NCBI RefSeq assembly: GCF_041276405.1 | Contig: NZ_JBGGGT010000002.1 | Coordinates: 310,001 to 374,000 of the forward strand | Source of the DNA: Microvirga sp. TS319 | Lineage (GTDB): Bacteria; Pseudomonadota; Alphaproteobacteria; Rhizobiales; Beijerinckiaceae | DNA length: 64,000 nt | Reading direction: 5' to 3' | Shown: piece by piece, positions 10,601 to 17,772 of the stretch | Position numbering within the stretch: position 1 is the first letter of the stretch | Layout of the letters: every line of letters starts with the position of its first letter | Position numbers and translations under genes: made by a program | The notes under the pieces: generated by a model | Told to the model about the DNA's origin: nothing | The model's database searches: none | Seen by the model: the letters and a program-made list of their open reading frames with translations, nothing else

Positions 10601-10818
10601 AGGCCCAAGGGGAGGGTGGACGTCCGGAGGGCGGACGTCCGCAGAACCGTCCGCCGCGGGGACCTCGGCCCGACGACCGCCGCGGCCCGCGTCCCGACAA
10701 GCGCGGCGAGAACCGCCGCGACGGGGGCCAGGAGCGCCGCGAGAAGCAGCCCGATCCGAATTCGCCGTTCGCCAAGCTCATGGCCCTCAAGGCTCAGCTC
10801 GAAGACGGGAAGAAGTGA
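7681..10818 (+). CDS. Suv3-like DExH helicase with low-complexity tail
   Basis: The 1045-residue protein starts with a superfamily 2 helicase core: Walker A GPTNTGKT at 20-27, DEIQ at 102-105 in place of DEAD, and the motif VI sequence QIAGRAGR at 265-272. It resembles the mitochondrial RNA helicase Suv3, whose bacterial relatives are found in Alphaproteobacteria. From about residue 827 to 920 there is an Ala/Glu/Pro-rich stretch, then a very basic Arg/Gly/Glu tail with repeated RGE units at about 945-960 and many PRP/RPD units to about 1030. Such tails usually bind RNA or partner proteins. The S4 RNA-binding gene follows after nine bases, fitting a role in RNA metabolism. Confidence 0.9.
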   Translation: MVRRSLPPQVRARGVTAVLGPTNTGKTHLAIERMLGHDSGMIGLPLRLLAREVYGRVVEKAGPHNVALITGEEKIKPDRPRYWISTVEAMPRDIDAAFVAIDEIQLAADLDRGHVFTDRLLNQRGREETMLIGSSTMRPLIEALIPGVHVVTRPRLSQLTFAGEKKVSRLPRRSAIVAFSAEEVYGIAELIRRQSGGAAVVLGALSPRTRNAQVELYQNGDVDYLIATDAIGMGLNLDVDHVAFASDKKFDGFRYRKLYNPELAQIAGRAGRHMRDGTFGSTGRCPPFDAETVEALENHTFDPVRILQWRNPDLDFSTLGRLRDSLSQQPREHGLVRAPMGEDLAALELLARDDDIQAFARTKYAVERLWQICQVPDYRKVSPQTHADLVGQLYRFLMKEGAVPADWFARHLSASDRTDGDIDTLSNRIAQVRTWSFVANRPDWLKDPEHWQGVARQVEDKLSDALHERLAQRFIDRRTSVLMRRLRENTMLEAEITTTGDVTVEGQHIGHLHGFHFVPDSQADATEAKTLRNAASKALAGEIEARADRFAEAPDTTLVLSNDGTIRWMGDPVAKLETGDKLFEPRVRILSDEHLTGPARDKVESRLRAWLKAYVVRLLGPVMDLETNAELTGIARGIAFQVGEALGVLERAKVLNEVRSLDQDARAALRKAGIRFGAYHLYLPALLKPAPRVLATQLWALQNGGLDQKGIDEIAHLAQSGRTSIPVDPEIASGLYRAAGFRVCGGRAVRVDILERLADLIRPAIAYRPGITPGEPPAGAADGEGFVPTVAMTSLVGCAGEDFATILKSLGYAMERRPGPAITVPLAAAPQPAAIEAAPAEVPAEASAETAAETAAEAPAEAPPVAEETGAVAVEAPEPSVPAEAVEASAAEAVASPEGQAMGPAEEAAEEPAQAPAEPEMIEVWRQHRRHHEGGQARQGREARGNRGERGERGERGDRRPRHGEGKGERPRREAQGEGGRPEGGRPQNRPPRGPRPDDRRGPRPDKRGENRRDGGQERREKQPDPNSPFAKLMALKAQLEDGKK

Positions 10819-10827
10819 GATCGGCAT

Positions 10828-11130
10828 ATGCGTGAGGACCGGCAGCGGCTCGACAAGTGGCTCTGGTTCGCACGTTTCGCCAAAACCCGGACGCTGGCCG
10901 CCAAGCTCGTGACGAGCGGCTTCGTCCGGGTCAACGGCCAGCGCATCGACAACGCCGCCAAGGCGTTATCCATCGGTGACGTGGTCACCGTCGCTCTGGC
11001 CCGCACGACCCTGGTGGTGCGGGTCGAAGGCCTCGGCGAGCGCCGCGGGCCTGCGCCGGAAGCAAGACAGCTCTACGCCGACCTCAACGAGGGCGACGGA
11101 GTGCTTGTCAGGGAAGGCGACAAGAGCTAG
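10828..11130 (+). CDS. S4-domain RNA-binding protein, Hsp15-like
   Basis: The 100-residue protein opens with the S4 fold: RLDKWLWFARFAKTR, then LVTSGFVRVNGQRI, then LSIGDVVTV. This is the Hsp15 (HslR) arrangement; in Escherichia coli Hsp15 binds stalled 50S subunits carrying peptidyl-tRNA and recycles them. The gene lies nine bases behind the helicase and is probably in the same operon. Its TAG stop codon is the first triplet of a dispersed palindromic element. Confidence 0.9.
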   Translation: MREDRQRLDKWLWFARFAKTRTLAAKLVTSGFVRVNGQRIDNAAKALSIGDVVTVALARTTLVVRVEGLGERRGPAPEARQLYADLNEGDGVLVREGDKS

Positions 11131-11248
11131 AGCATCGGTCCCAAAAGTGGAATCCACTTTTGGGATTGAATCCGATGCTCCCTCCTTGGAAAGAGCGCAT
11201 CGTTCTCGCGAAAAACCGGATCCACTTTTTCGCACGATGCGCTAGAGC
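11128..11248. repeat. Dispersed palindromic element, copy 2 (most complete)
   Basis: Module one runs TAGAGCATCGG, then CCAAAAGTGGA / TCCACTTTTGG as inner arms, and ends CCGATGCTC. A linker CCTCCTTGGAAAGA follows. Module two is GCGCATCGTTCTCGCGAAAA ... TTTTTCGCACGATGCGC. Both modules are near-perfect inverted repeats, so the element can form two adjacent hairpins. The first TAG is the stop codon of the S4-domain gene. Confidence 0.88.
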
Positions 11249-11295
11249 GGCGATAGTCGCGCGCTTTTTTGGAATAGACTCTCGAAGGACCGTTC

Positions 11296-11634
11296 ATGAC
11301 CTACGTCGTCACTGAAAATTGCATCAAATGCAAATACATGGACTGCGTCGAGGTATGCCCGGTGGATTGTTTCTACGAGGGCGACAACATGCTCGTCATT
11401 CACCCGGACGAGTGCATCGATTGCGGCGTCTGCGAGCCGGAATGCCCCGCGGAGGCGATCAAGCCGGATGCGGAACCCGGCCTCGAGCAATGGCTGAAGC
11501 TCAACGCCGATATGGCCAAGAGCTGGCCCAACATCACGCAGAAGAAGGATCCTCCGGCCGACGCCAAGGATTTCGACGGCGTGGCCGGCAAGTTCGAGCA
11601 GTATTTCTCGCCCAATCCCGGCGAGGGCGATTAA
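11296..11634 (+). CDS. fdxA: 7Fe ferredoxin FdxA
   Basis: The 112-residue protein has the seven-iron ferredoxin pattern: [18 protein letters not shown] near residues 9-25, and [12 protein letters not shown] near 40-51. These hold a [3Fe-4S] and a [4Fe-4S] cluster. The C-terminal extension (residues 60-112) is typical of the FdxA type in Alphaproteobacteria. It carries electrons in the cytoplasm; the partner is not evident here. A usable ribosome-binding sequence (GAAGGA) lies nine bases before the ATG. Confidence 0.95.
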   Translation: MTYVVTENCIKCKYMDCVEVCPVDCFYEGDNMLVIHPDECIDCGVCEPECPAEAIKPDAEPGLEQWLKLNADMAKSWPNITQKKDPPADAKDFDGVAGKFEQYFSPNPGEGD

Positions 11635-12077
11635 CGGAGCGACGTGCCGGGCAAGGCCCGCTCTCGCGGTTCGGCCATCCGGGCTCGTCCCGGGCGAATC
11701 TGCCGATCCGGCAGGTCCGAAGCCCGGACATAAGGCGAGCTTCTTTACGCTACGCTTTGAAATATTTTTGCTTTTTGGGCCAGACTGTGATAGGGTCTGC
11801 GAATGCCGTCGCTTGCGCTCAAGCCGTGCACCGTCCCAGCAGGTCGTCGGTTCACACACTGAAGCAATGATGCACGAAACCTGATCGGAGGAAGATAATC
11901 CCCTTCCTTGGGTCCAGGGTGAGCGTGTTCTAGCTGCTGGCTTACATCAGGGAGTCGGGCGGAATAGTCAAGTTCCGTTCTCGCTCAGCTCATTCCTGTT
12001 TCCCTGGGTCCCTGCCCAGGGGAACCACCGCTCTCGCGCCTGTCAGGCCGGGAGCCATGCAAGGAGGCCTCTCTCGC
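11635..12077 (+). promoter_or_regulatory. Intergenic region and long leader before carD
   Basis: No gene is supported in these 443 bases. The best promoter-like sequence is TTGCTT at 11768-11773 and TAGGGT at 11791-11796 with a 17-base spacer, in a locally AT-rich stretch (AAATATTTTTG). It would give carD a leader of roughly 270 bases. A weak hairpin TTCCCTGGG / CCCAGGGGAA occurs at about 11999-12024. The promoter is a visual match only. Confidence 0.3.
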
Positions 12078-12662
12078 ATGACAACCGCTAAGAAGTCCGC
12101 CCAGCGCCTGGGTTTCAAATCCGGTGAAGCCATCGTTTACCCCGCTCACGGCGTCGGCCGCATCACGGCCATCGAAGAGCAGGAAATCGCCGGCTTCAAG
12201 CTGGAGCTTTACGTGGTCTCCTTCGACAAGGACAAGATGGTCCTGCGGGTTCCGACCGCGAAAGCCGCGAGCGTCGGGATGCGTAAGCTCGCCGAGCCGG
12301 CCGTGGTTCAAAAGGCTCTGGACGTTCTGACGGGTCGTGCCCGTGTGAAGCGCACCATGTGGTCGCGCCGCGCCCAGGAATATGAGGCGAAGATCAATTC
12401 CGGCGACCTTCTCTCCGTCACCGAGGTCGTGCGCGACCTGTACCGGTCCGAGGCGCAGCCGGAACAGTCCTATAGCGAGCGTCAGCTCTACGAATCCGCC
12501 CTCGACCGGGTCGTGCGTGAAATCGCCGCCGTAAACAAGATCACCGACACCGAAGCCCTCAAGCTCATCGAGCAGAGCCTCGCCAAGTCTCCGCGCCGCG
12601 CCAAGGGCGCCGAGGCGGACGCCGACGGCGAAGGCGACGACATGCAGGAAGAAGCGGCCTGA
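12078..12662 (+). CDS. carD: CarD family transcriptional regulator
   Basis: The 194-residue protein has an N-terminal Tudor-like RNA-polymerase-interacting domain (GEAIVYPAHGVGRITAIEEQE) and a helical C-terminal domain with the conserved WSRRAQEYEAKINSGD. CarD binds the RNA polymerase beta subunit and stabilises open complexes, notably at rRNA promoters. An ATG 21 bases upstream is in frame, but the strong AAGGAGG at 12060-12066 is placed for the ATG at 12078. The C-terminus is acidic and Ala-rich. A strong intrinsic terminator follows, and rpoH is next. Confidence 0.95.
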   Translation: MTTAKKSAQRLGFKSGEAIVYPAHGVGRITAIEEQEIAGFKLELYVVSFDKDKMVLRVPTAKAASVGMRKLAEPAVVQKALDVLTGRARVKRTMWSRRAQEYEAKINSGDLLSVTEVVRDLYRSEAQPEQSYSERQLYESALDRVVREIAAVNKITDTEALKLIEQSLAKSPRRAKGAEADADGEGDDMQEEAA

Positions 12663-12695
12663 TCGAACGGCCCAAATTCATTATGATTGCTTTGG

Positions 12696-12726
12696 AAAGC
12701 CTGGCTTTGCGCCAGGCTTTTTTATT
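12696..12726 (+). terminator. Intrinsic terminator after carD
   Basis: AAAGCCTGGC (12696-12705) and GCCAGGCTTT (12711-12720) form a perfect ten-base-pair stem with loop TTTGC, followed by TTTATT. It lies 34 bases after the carD stop and separates carD from rpoH. Confidence 0.93.
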
Positions 12727-12787
12727 GGCCGCAAACCCTTGTTTTCGCAGGACGGGAATCTATTTCGCAAAACTTGGCTGTTGAGGG

Positions 12788-12812
12788 TGAACTTTTTCCC
12801 GCCTCGACCGTT
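12788..12812 (+). promoter_or_regulatory. EcfG-like promoter before rpoH
   Basis: TGAAC at 12788-12792 and CGTT at 12809-12812 are separated by 16 bases. The alphaproteobacterial general-stress sigma factor EcfG (RpoE2) recognises GGAAC-N16/17-CGTT, so there is one mismatch. The site ends 24 bases before the rpoH ATG. In Sinorhizobium meliloti rpoH2 is known to depend on RpoE2, which makes this placement plausible. Confidence 0.5.
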
Positions 12813-12836
12813 GTGTCTCTGCCAAGGGAGGACACA

Positions 12837-13709
12837 ATGGGAGAAATCTCAGGCGTTCGTCGTCGTTTCGTCCGCGCTGCAATGAATGCGCCTTTTCTCG
12901 AAAGGGAAGAGGAGCATGCTCTCGCCGTGCGCTGGAAGGAGAACCGCGACGAAACAGCTCTTCACCAACTGACGGCCGCGCATATGCGCCTCGTCATCGC
13001 TCTGGCGGCCCGTTTCCGCCATTATGGCCTGCCGATGGCGGATCTCGTCCAGGAAGGGCATGTGGGCCTTCTCGAGGCCGCCGCCCGGTTCGAGCCTGAA
13101 CGGGAGGTCCGTTTCTCGACTTACGCGACCTGGTGGATCCGCGCTTCGGTGCAGGACTATATCCTTCGTAACTGGTCAATCGTCCGCGGCGGAACAAGTT
13201 CCGCCCAGAAGGCCCTCTTCTTCAACCTGCGCCGGCTGCGCGCCCGCCTGACCCGTGGCGGCGAGGAGCGCATTTCGTCGGACGTACACGAGAAGATCGC
13301 CGAAGCCATCGGCGTCTCCAAGGCCGATGTGGCCCTTATGGATGCCCGCCTTTCGGCCCCCGATACGTCTCTCAACGCGCCGGTTCTCGATGCGGACCCG
13401 TCGAATTCGGCTGAGCGCATGGAATTCCTCGTCGATACGAGCCCGCTTCCGGATGAGAGCGTGAGCGACGTGATCGACACCGAGCGCCGGGTGCGCTGGC
13501 TCAAGCAGGCGCTCGAAGTGCTCAATGAACGCGAGCTGCGCATCCTTCGGGCGCGCCGCCTCGACGACGAGCAGGTGACCCTTGAATTCCTGGGCGACCG
13601 CCTGGGAATTTCCAAGGAGCGCGTCCGTCAGATCGAGAATCGTGCCCTTGAGAAGCTCAAGCGGGCCCTGATGGACAAGTATCCTCAGGCCTCGGGCGCT
13701 TTCGTCTAA
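12837..13709 (+). CDS. rpoH: RNA polymerase sigma-32 factor RpoH
   Basis: The 290-residue sigma factor has region 1.2/2.1 (RLVIALAARFRHYGLPMADLVQEGHVGLLEAA), region 2.4 (FSTYATWWIRASVQDYI), the RpoH box region (SSAQKALFFNLRRLR), and region 4.2 (LEFLGDRLGISKERVRQIENRALEKL). The QRKLFF-like box becomes QKALFF, still within RpoH. It directs heat-shock and stress genes. The ATG at 12837 has AGGGAGGA upstream. The EcfG-like promoter suggests it corresponds to the rhizobial RpoH2 class, a secondary regulator of the general stress response. A strong terminator follows. Confidence 0.93.
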   Translation: MGEISGVRRRFVRAAMNAPFLEREEEHALAVRWKENRDETALHQLTAAHMRLVIALAARFRHYGLPMADLVQEGHVGLLEAAARFEPEREVRFSTYATWWIRASVQDYILRNWSIVRGGTSSAQKALFFNLRRLRARLTRGGEERISSDVHEKIAEAIGVSKADVALMDARLSAPDTSLNAPVLDADPSNSAERMEFLVDTSPLPDESVSDVIDTERRVRWLKQALEVLNERELRILRARRLDDEQVTLEFLGDRLGISKERVRQIENRALEKLKRALMDKYPQASGAFV

Positions 13710-13737
13710 GGAAGTCGAGACCCTTAGAGAACCCCAA

Positions 13738-13777
13738 GTCAGGCGGGCCGGCTACCGGCCCGCCTGACTGCTATTTT
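13738..13777 (+). terminator. Intrinsic terminator after rpoH
   Basis: AGTCAGGCGGGCCGG (13738-13752) and CCGGCCCGCCTGACT (13756-13770) form a perfect fifteen-base-pair stem with loop CTA, followed by GCTATTTTA. It starts 29 bases after the rpoH stop. Confidence 0.9.
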
Positions 13778-13810
13778 ACGAGCCGTTATCGGCGAAGAGC
13801 GGAGTTCCTT

Positions 13811-13925
13811 GACGCATCGTGCGAAAGAGCGAACTCGGTTTTTCGCAAGAACGATGCGCTCCTTCCAGGAAGAGAGCATCGGAGAGAATCCCAAAAGGGC
13901 AAATCCAAGTCCCGCGTCCGATGCT
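13811..13925. repeat. Dispersed palindromic element, copy 3
   Basis: The modules are in the opposite order to copy 2: GACGCATCGTGCGAAA ... CGCAAGAACGATGCGC first, linker TCCTTCCAGGAAGA, then GAGCATCGGAGAG ... CCGATGCT. The second module is degraded (CCCAAAAGGGC against CCAAGTCCCG). It lies between the rpoH terminator and the convergent protease gene. Confidence 0.85.
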
Positions 13926-13957
13926 ATGAGAAAGTGAATCTCACCCTGAGGTAAGGC

Positions 13958-15382
13958 TCATTCGACGATGATCTTGTACCGCTCGCCGACCCTCAAGGGG
14001 CCGCCGCGGTCGAGCCCGTTGAGCAAAAGGAACCGGTCGAGCGCCTTGTCGACGGGCATGCGGGCGGACAACGACTGGGCGGTGTCGCCGCGCTGAGCCG
14101 CCACGATCTGGAGCTTGAGCGGCCGGATGCGGCGGGCTTCCTCCGGCTGCACTTGGCGTATGCTGCCGAGGGTCCGCTGGAACATGTCTTCCAGATCCGG
14201 GCCGCCGCTGCGGGCCGCCATGATGAGGCGGTAGGTCGTGTTGCCGATGCGAATGGCCGAAAGCCGGAAGGTCCATTCCTTGCCGTTGGAGAGGGCCGTC
14301 ACGACGGGGAGGTCGTTGAGGGTGGTCGTGACCAGGCTGCCCGCCTCGATGGTGTCGGTCCAGGTGGAGCGCAGAACCTCTTCCAGGCTCTGCCCGGCGG
14401 GCGTGTCTGCCGCATCGAAGAGCAGGCGGCGCTCGCCGTCGTTCGAGGAGCCGAGAACGGCCTGGGAGGTGTTTTCCAGGGTGAAGCCCGCCGGCGCCTC
14501 GAAGGCGACGCCGAGGCGGGCATGGATGAAGCGGCGGCCCTTCACGACGCCGTCGCTCGGGTCGTCCCCGTAGGCGAGCCCGTCGAGGGCCGTCAGGTAT
14601 TCGAGCCGTCCGGTCTCTCCCATGCCCGGAGGTCCGGCGCGCCGGGCCGCCTGGAGAGCCTTCGCGACGCGCGCGGCCGTGCTGGGATGGGAAGCGACCC
14701 GGTCAGGGCCCGTATTGCCGCTGCTGCTCGCCGAGCGGCCGAGGGCCGTGAGGAAGCGGGGTGCGCCATAGGGGTCGAAGCCCGCCCGGGTGAGAACGGT
14801 GATTCCGGTCTGATCGGCCTCGAGCTCCTGCGAGCGGGAGAAGCTGGCAAGCGTCGAACGGGCCTGGTCCTGCACCACGGCCGCTTCCTGGGAATTGTTC
14901 AGGACGTTTTCCGCCACGCGCTCGATCAGCTCCGAACGGGCCTGCAGCTCGCTGCGCTGAGAGGCATGGCGGAGCGTGACATGGGCGATCTCGTGCGAGA
15001 GCACGGCTGCCACCTCCGACGTGTCGTTCGCCAGGGCGAGCAGCCCGCGCGTGACATAGAGCCGTCCGTTCGGCAGGGCGAAGGCGTTCACCACGGGCGA
15101 ATTGAGGATGGTGACCTGGTACGACTCGTCCGGCCGGTCGGTTGCCATGACGAGCCGGTTCACCGCGTCGGTCAGAAGACGCTGGAGCTGAGGCGCGCGG
15201 CCTTCGCCGCCGAAGGCCGACACGAGGCGGATATGGTCGCGGTCGCGGTCCGGCCCGAGCACCCGGGGCGCATTGGCCGGCAGGGCGCCGTTTCCGCCAA
15301 AGCTCGAGCAGCCCGACACCAGGCCTGCGAGCATCAGACTGGCCGCGATCCGGATCTTACCTCTGTGACGTCTATCCTGCAT
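13958..15382 (-). CDS. M48 family metalloprotease lipoprotein with LysM-like C-terminus
   Basis: The 474-residue protein has a lipoprotein signal ending in LVSGC (Cys about residue 25), so it is probably anchored in a membrane facing the periplasm. The zinc protease motif HEIAH lies in AAVLSHEIAHVTLRHA, and the third ligand region is QELEADQTG. This is the BepA/LoiP-type plan, acting in outer-membrane protein quality control. The C-terminus (IVAAQRGDTAQSLSARM ... LRVGERYKIIV) resembles a LysM peptidoglycan-binding fold. The upstream thermonuclease-fold gene ends six bases before this start, so the two form an operon. Confidence 0.92.
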   Translation of the reverse strand: MQDRRHRGKIRIAASLMLAGLVSGCSSFGGNGALPANAPRVLGPDRDRDHIRLVSAFGGEGRAPQLQRLLTDAVNRLVMATDRPDESYQVTILNSPVVNAFALPNGRLYVTRGLLALANDTSEVAAVLSHEIAHVTLRHASQRSELQARSELIERVAENVLNNSQEAAVVQDQARSTLASFSRSQELEADQTGITVLTRAGFDPYGAPRFLTALGRSASSSGNTGPDRVASHPSTAARVAKALQAARRAGPPGMGETGRLEYLTALDGLAYGDDPSDGVVKGRRFIHARLGVAFEAPAGFTLENTSQAVLGSSNDGERRLLFDAADTPAGQSLEEVLRSTWTDTIEAGSLVTTTLNDLPVVTALSNGKEWTFRLSAIRIGNTTYRLIMAARSGGPDLEDMFQRTLGSIRQVQPEEARRIRPLKLQIVAAQRGDTAQSLSARMPVDKALDRFLLLNGLDRGGPLRVGERYKIIVE

Positions 15383-15388
15383 GCTTGC

Positions 15389-16231
15389 TCATCGGGCCAA
15401 GCGTCGATTGTCTTCCCCGTCGCCTTGAGGACGGCTGTCGTCAAGGCGCTCGATCATCTCCGGTAGATCAATGGTAAGGGCAGTGCCCTGCCAAGACTGC
15501 AAAATGCCTCGGGCCCGGAGGGGTCTGCCTTTCAGCGAAGCCGCCGAAATGCCCCTCTCCGCCATCCGGATCCAGGCTTTCCGAGAAATGATGATCGTGA
15601 AGTCGTCTGCCCACTGCCCCCCGAAATTCAAATAGGTTCTCTGTTTGCGCTCGCCGACGCTGCGAACCCGCCCCTCGATGATGACGAAACGGCCGACTCG
15701 CTCGTTCAAGAGCTCGGCTTGGTCTACTGGGACGGGGTTATAGCGGTCATCGGCCCAAAGACCAAGGCGTCGTTCACGCGCCGTTTCCTCAAAAGCGAGC
15801 AGTTCGGTCTGACAGAAGACGGAATCGGCCCCTGGATCGACGAGGGCGAGGCCCGCCTCGACGAGACCGTGGCTCAGGTCGAGAGGCTGCGGCTCACCGA
15901 GACGCGCGCGCAAGGGAAGGCGGTTCCAGCGGTCCCGGCCGCCCTGAACGGTGACGTCGAGGGGCTGGCCGATGCGGGCCTTGAGCCAGTCCAGGGCCTC
16001 ACCCCTATGGAGCGCGTCATCGGGAAGCCGGATGCCCGGAAGCCGGGCCAACCCCAGCCCTTCGAGCAGCAACTCGCCTTCGGGCGTGATGCCGGCGAGA
16101 CGGTCTTGCCGCGTCTCGCCTGCGCAGCTGGGGGATGCGGCCCGACCCGGATGAGGCGATGCGGAAACCTGCACCGCCCCGAGCCCCGTCGCAAGCACGG
16201 CCCAAACACTGATCGCCACTCCGCCCCGCAT
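15389..16231 (-). CDS. Thermonuclease (SNase)-fold exported protein
   Basis: The 280-residue protein has an N-terminal signal peptide (VAISVWAVLATGLGAVQVSA). A staphylococcal-nuclease-like domain follows at about residues 50-160: GLGLARLPGIRLP, LDWLKARIGQPLDV and LVEAGLALVDP, closing with the family-typical EETARERRLGLWAD. The C-terminal part (VGRFVIIEGRVRSVGERKQRTYLNFGGQW) looks like an OB-type extension. The catalytic Arg/Glu set is not fully recognisable, so nuclease activity is uncertain. It is cotranscribed with the M48 protease, suggesting a shared envelope role. Confidence 0.78.
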   Translation of the reverse strand: MRGGVAISVWAVLATGLGAVQVSASPHPGRAASPSCAGETRQDRLAGITPEGELLLEGLGLARLPGIRLPDDALHRGEALDWLKARIGQPLDVTVQGGRDRWNRLPLRARLGEPQPLDLSHGLVEAGLALVDPGADSVFCQTELLAFEETARERRLGLWADDRYNPVPVDQAELLNERVGRFVIIEGRVRSVGERKQRTYLNFGGQWADDFTIIISRKAWIRMAERGISAASLKGRPLRARGILQSWQGTALTIDLPEMIERLDDSRPQGDGEDNRRLAR

Positions 16232-16280
16232 GAGAGATCCCGGTTGAACATTGTATCATACGGGGTGCGGACAGGACGGC

Positions 16281-16382
16281 TAGAGCAAATTGCATTCTGA
16301 CGGGATCGGAATGCTTGCTCCCTCTTTGATGAAGCATCGTTCTTCGCGAAAAACTGGTTCCCACTTCTCCGCACGATACTCC
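16281..16382. repeat. Dispersed palindromic element, copy 4 (diverged)
   Basis: The first module reads TAGAGCAAATTGCATTCTGA ... CGGAATGCTTGCTC, a diverged palindrome in which the GCATCGG core has changed to GCATTCTG. The linker is CCTCTTTGATGA and the second module is GCATCGTTCTTCGCGAAAAA ... CCGCACGATAC. It lies between two minus-strand genes. Nothing else is recognisable in 16232-16459. Confidence 0.7.
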
Positions 16383-16459
16383 AGGCCCGGGAGGGCGCCA
16401 TCAGCGCTTTTCCTGTGCGGGAGTGCGCTTTTGGGGTTTGTGTCCGCTTCGACACACAT

Positions 16460-16801
16460 CTATTGCCCGGAGCGCGATGCTGTCTGATCGGGCGCCGGAG
16501 CCTGGGGCGCGAGGGTGATCGAGGCCCCGGAGGGACCGCCGCCACTACCGCCACCGAGATAACGCTTCGTCGCTTTGTCGACGCGCTGACTGTTTGCGGT
16601 GAGACGGGTGTTGCCCGAATTCGGGGGCCAGGGATCGTCGATATGCACGACCTTGTCGAAGGCTAGGGCATCTCCGGCGGAGGCCGTGACCGTATCGCTG
16701 CGCTTCACGTAATCCGCGCATGCGCTAAGAGCGAGCACCGGCAGAAGCGTCGCGCAGGCGATGAGGCAGGGCTTAACGTTTGACGATTTTCTTGGGGGCA
16801 T
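16460..16801 (-). CDS. Small lipoprotein, conserved in Rhizobiales
   Basis: The 113-residue product has a lipoprotein signal with lipobox LSAC, after a hydrophobic stretch (CLIACATLLPVLA). The mature N-terminus YVKRSDTVTASAGDAL and the segment VVHIDDPWPP resemble a small protein that I recall near type IV (Flp/Tad) pilus genes in rhizobia. No pilus gene is present here, so that link is only recollection. The C-terminus is Gly/Ser/Pro/Ala-rich and probably disordered. Its start overlaps the end of the preceding small frame by 29 bases. Confidence 0.6.
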   Translation of the reverse strand: MPPRKSSNVKPCLIACATLLPVLALSACADYVKRSDTVTASAGDALAFDKVVHIDDPWPPNSGNTRLTANSQRVDKATKRYLGGGSGGGPSGASITLAPQAPAPDQTASRSGQ

Positions 16802-17036
16802 TGCTCTGCTCCGGCTTCAGGTTGACGATATGCCCGTAGGGTCCGACGACGCCCGTACCCTCGACGAAGCGGCGGCGCATGTCGCCGCTGACTTCCAGGT
16901 TGCCGAGCAGGAAGAACTCCGCATCGTTGCTGGGCTTTGCGGAATCGAGCGGCGTGCGCAGGGGCTGTCCCGGCTTCGCGGGGCGGACCAGATGGGGCGT
17001 GACCTGTACGCATGGCCTTCTCCAGTGCTTGTGCAT
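16773..17036 (-). CDS. Hypothetical small protein, possibly a degraded gene
   Basis: A frame of 87 residues from the ATG at 17036. The first 40 residues are rich in Arg, His and Pro and are not convincing. The last part (FFLLGNLEVSGDMRRRFVEG, then VVGPYGHIVN) looks like real protein. It overlaps the start of the small lipoprotein gene. I do not recognise a family. It may be the C-terminal remnant of a larger gene or a genuine small protein coupled to the lipoprotein. Confidence 0.3.
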   Translation of the reverse strand: MHKHWRRPCVQVTPHLVRPAKPGQPLRTPLDSAKPSNDAEFFLLGNLEVSGDMRRRFVEGTGVVGPYGHIVNLKPEQSNAPKKIVKR

Positions 17037-17772
17037 GGGGCGATCGCAATGCCGCCGGGGAGCGGGCTTTGGCAATGGGAGCCGCAGCGCGCTTAACGGA
17101 GCTTAGAGATCGTTTCGTGGATACAACGATATAATGTTTAAAAACGCCAGCAGTAAACACGGGCGTTCCACGACGGGGAGCGTCGCGGAAAGCTCGAATT
17201 GCGAAGGTCTTACGCTGGACTATGACCGGGAGCGGTGTAGTCAATATTACAAATCATGCCCGGACTCGCTTCTGCCTAAATTACGTTACAGAATCCGGAT
17301 GGGAAACTCTTCATTGGTTCAAGGATTTAGAGCTGGCGGTCGAGAAAGGTAGCGGGATCGCAAGACACCGGGTCCTCCGAAAGCTTCCGTAACGAGAGTG
17401 CAGTCGCGATAGCACGCGAACTTTGCAACATTGCATGCGGCCAATTGCTAAATCGCACAGGCTCGGCATCGCTTCATACTCCGCAGCATCTTCCCCGGGA
17501 AGCCCCGGCTATCTTCGGGCGCAGTGTTCCCTTTCCCAACCAGGACACCGTCCTGAAAGGCACTTGCGGCCCGCGAAATGCTTTTTTATGCAAACAACTG
17601 ACGAAATGTGCCTCCGGTTAGTGTGGCCGCCGCCAGTCCCCAGTCTCGTTCAGGGACCATGGTCGTACCAAGCATTAAGCTTAACTCTCCCTTTACATGA
17701 ATCGTTTCATCATAACGTTGCTGCACGATGTCGCAGCGGCATCAGTGACTCGTTGAGTGAAGAAGAATTCCT
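17037..17772. other. Low-GC intergenic region before the porin gene
   Basis: About 700 bases with visibly lower GC and shorter codon-biased runs than the neighbours. It holds an inverted repeat ATCGTT (17109-17114) / AACGAT (17125-17130) directly followed by TATAAT at 17130-17135. It also contains a 56-codon ATG frame at 17222-17392 whose product (for example WETLHWFKDLELAVEKG) looks protein-like but has no good ribosome-binding site. A second frame at 17134-17352 overlaps it, so at most one is real. I assign no gene here. The last 150 bases should contain the porin promoter. Confidence 0.4.

Noticed and set aside
17690..17730. An EcfG promoter before the porin gene
   Set aside because: TTAAC-N17-CGTT has two mismatches in the -35 element.
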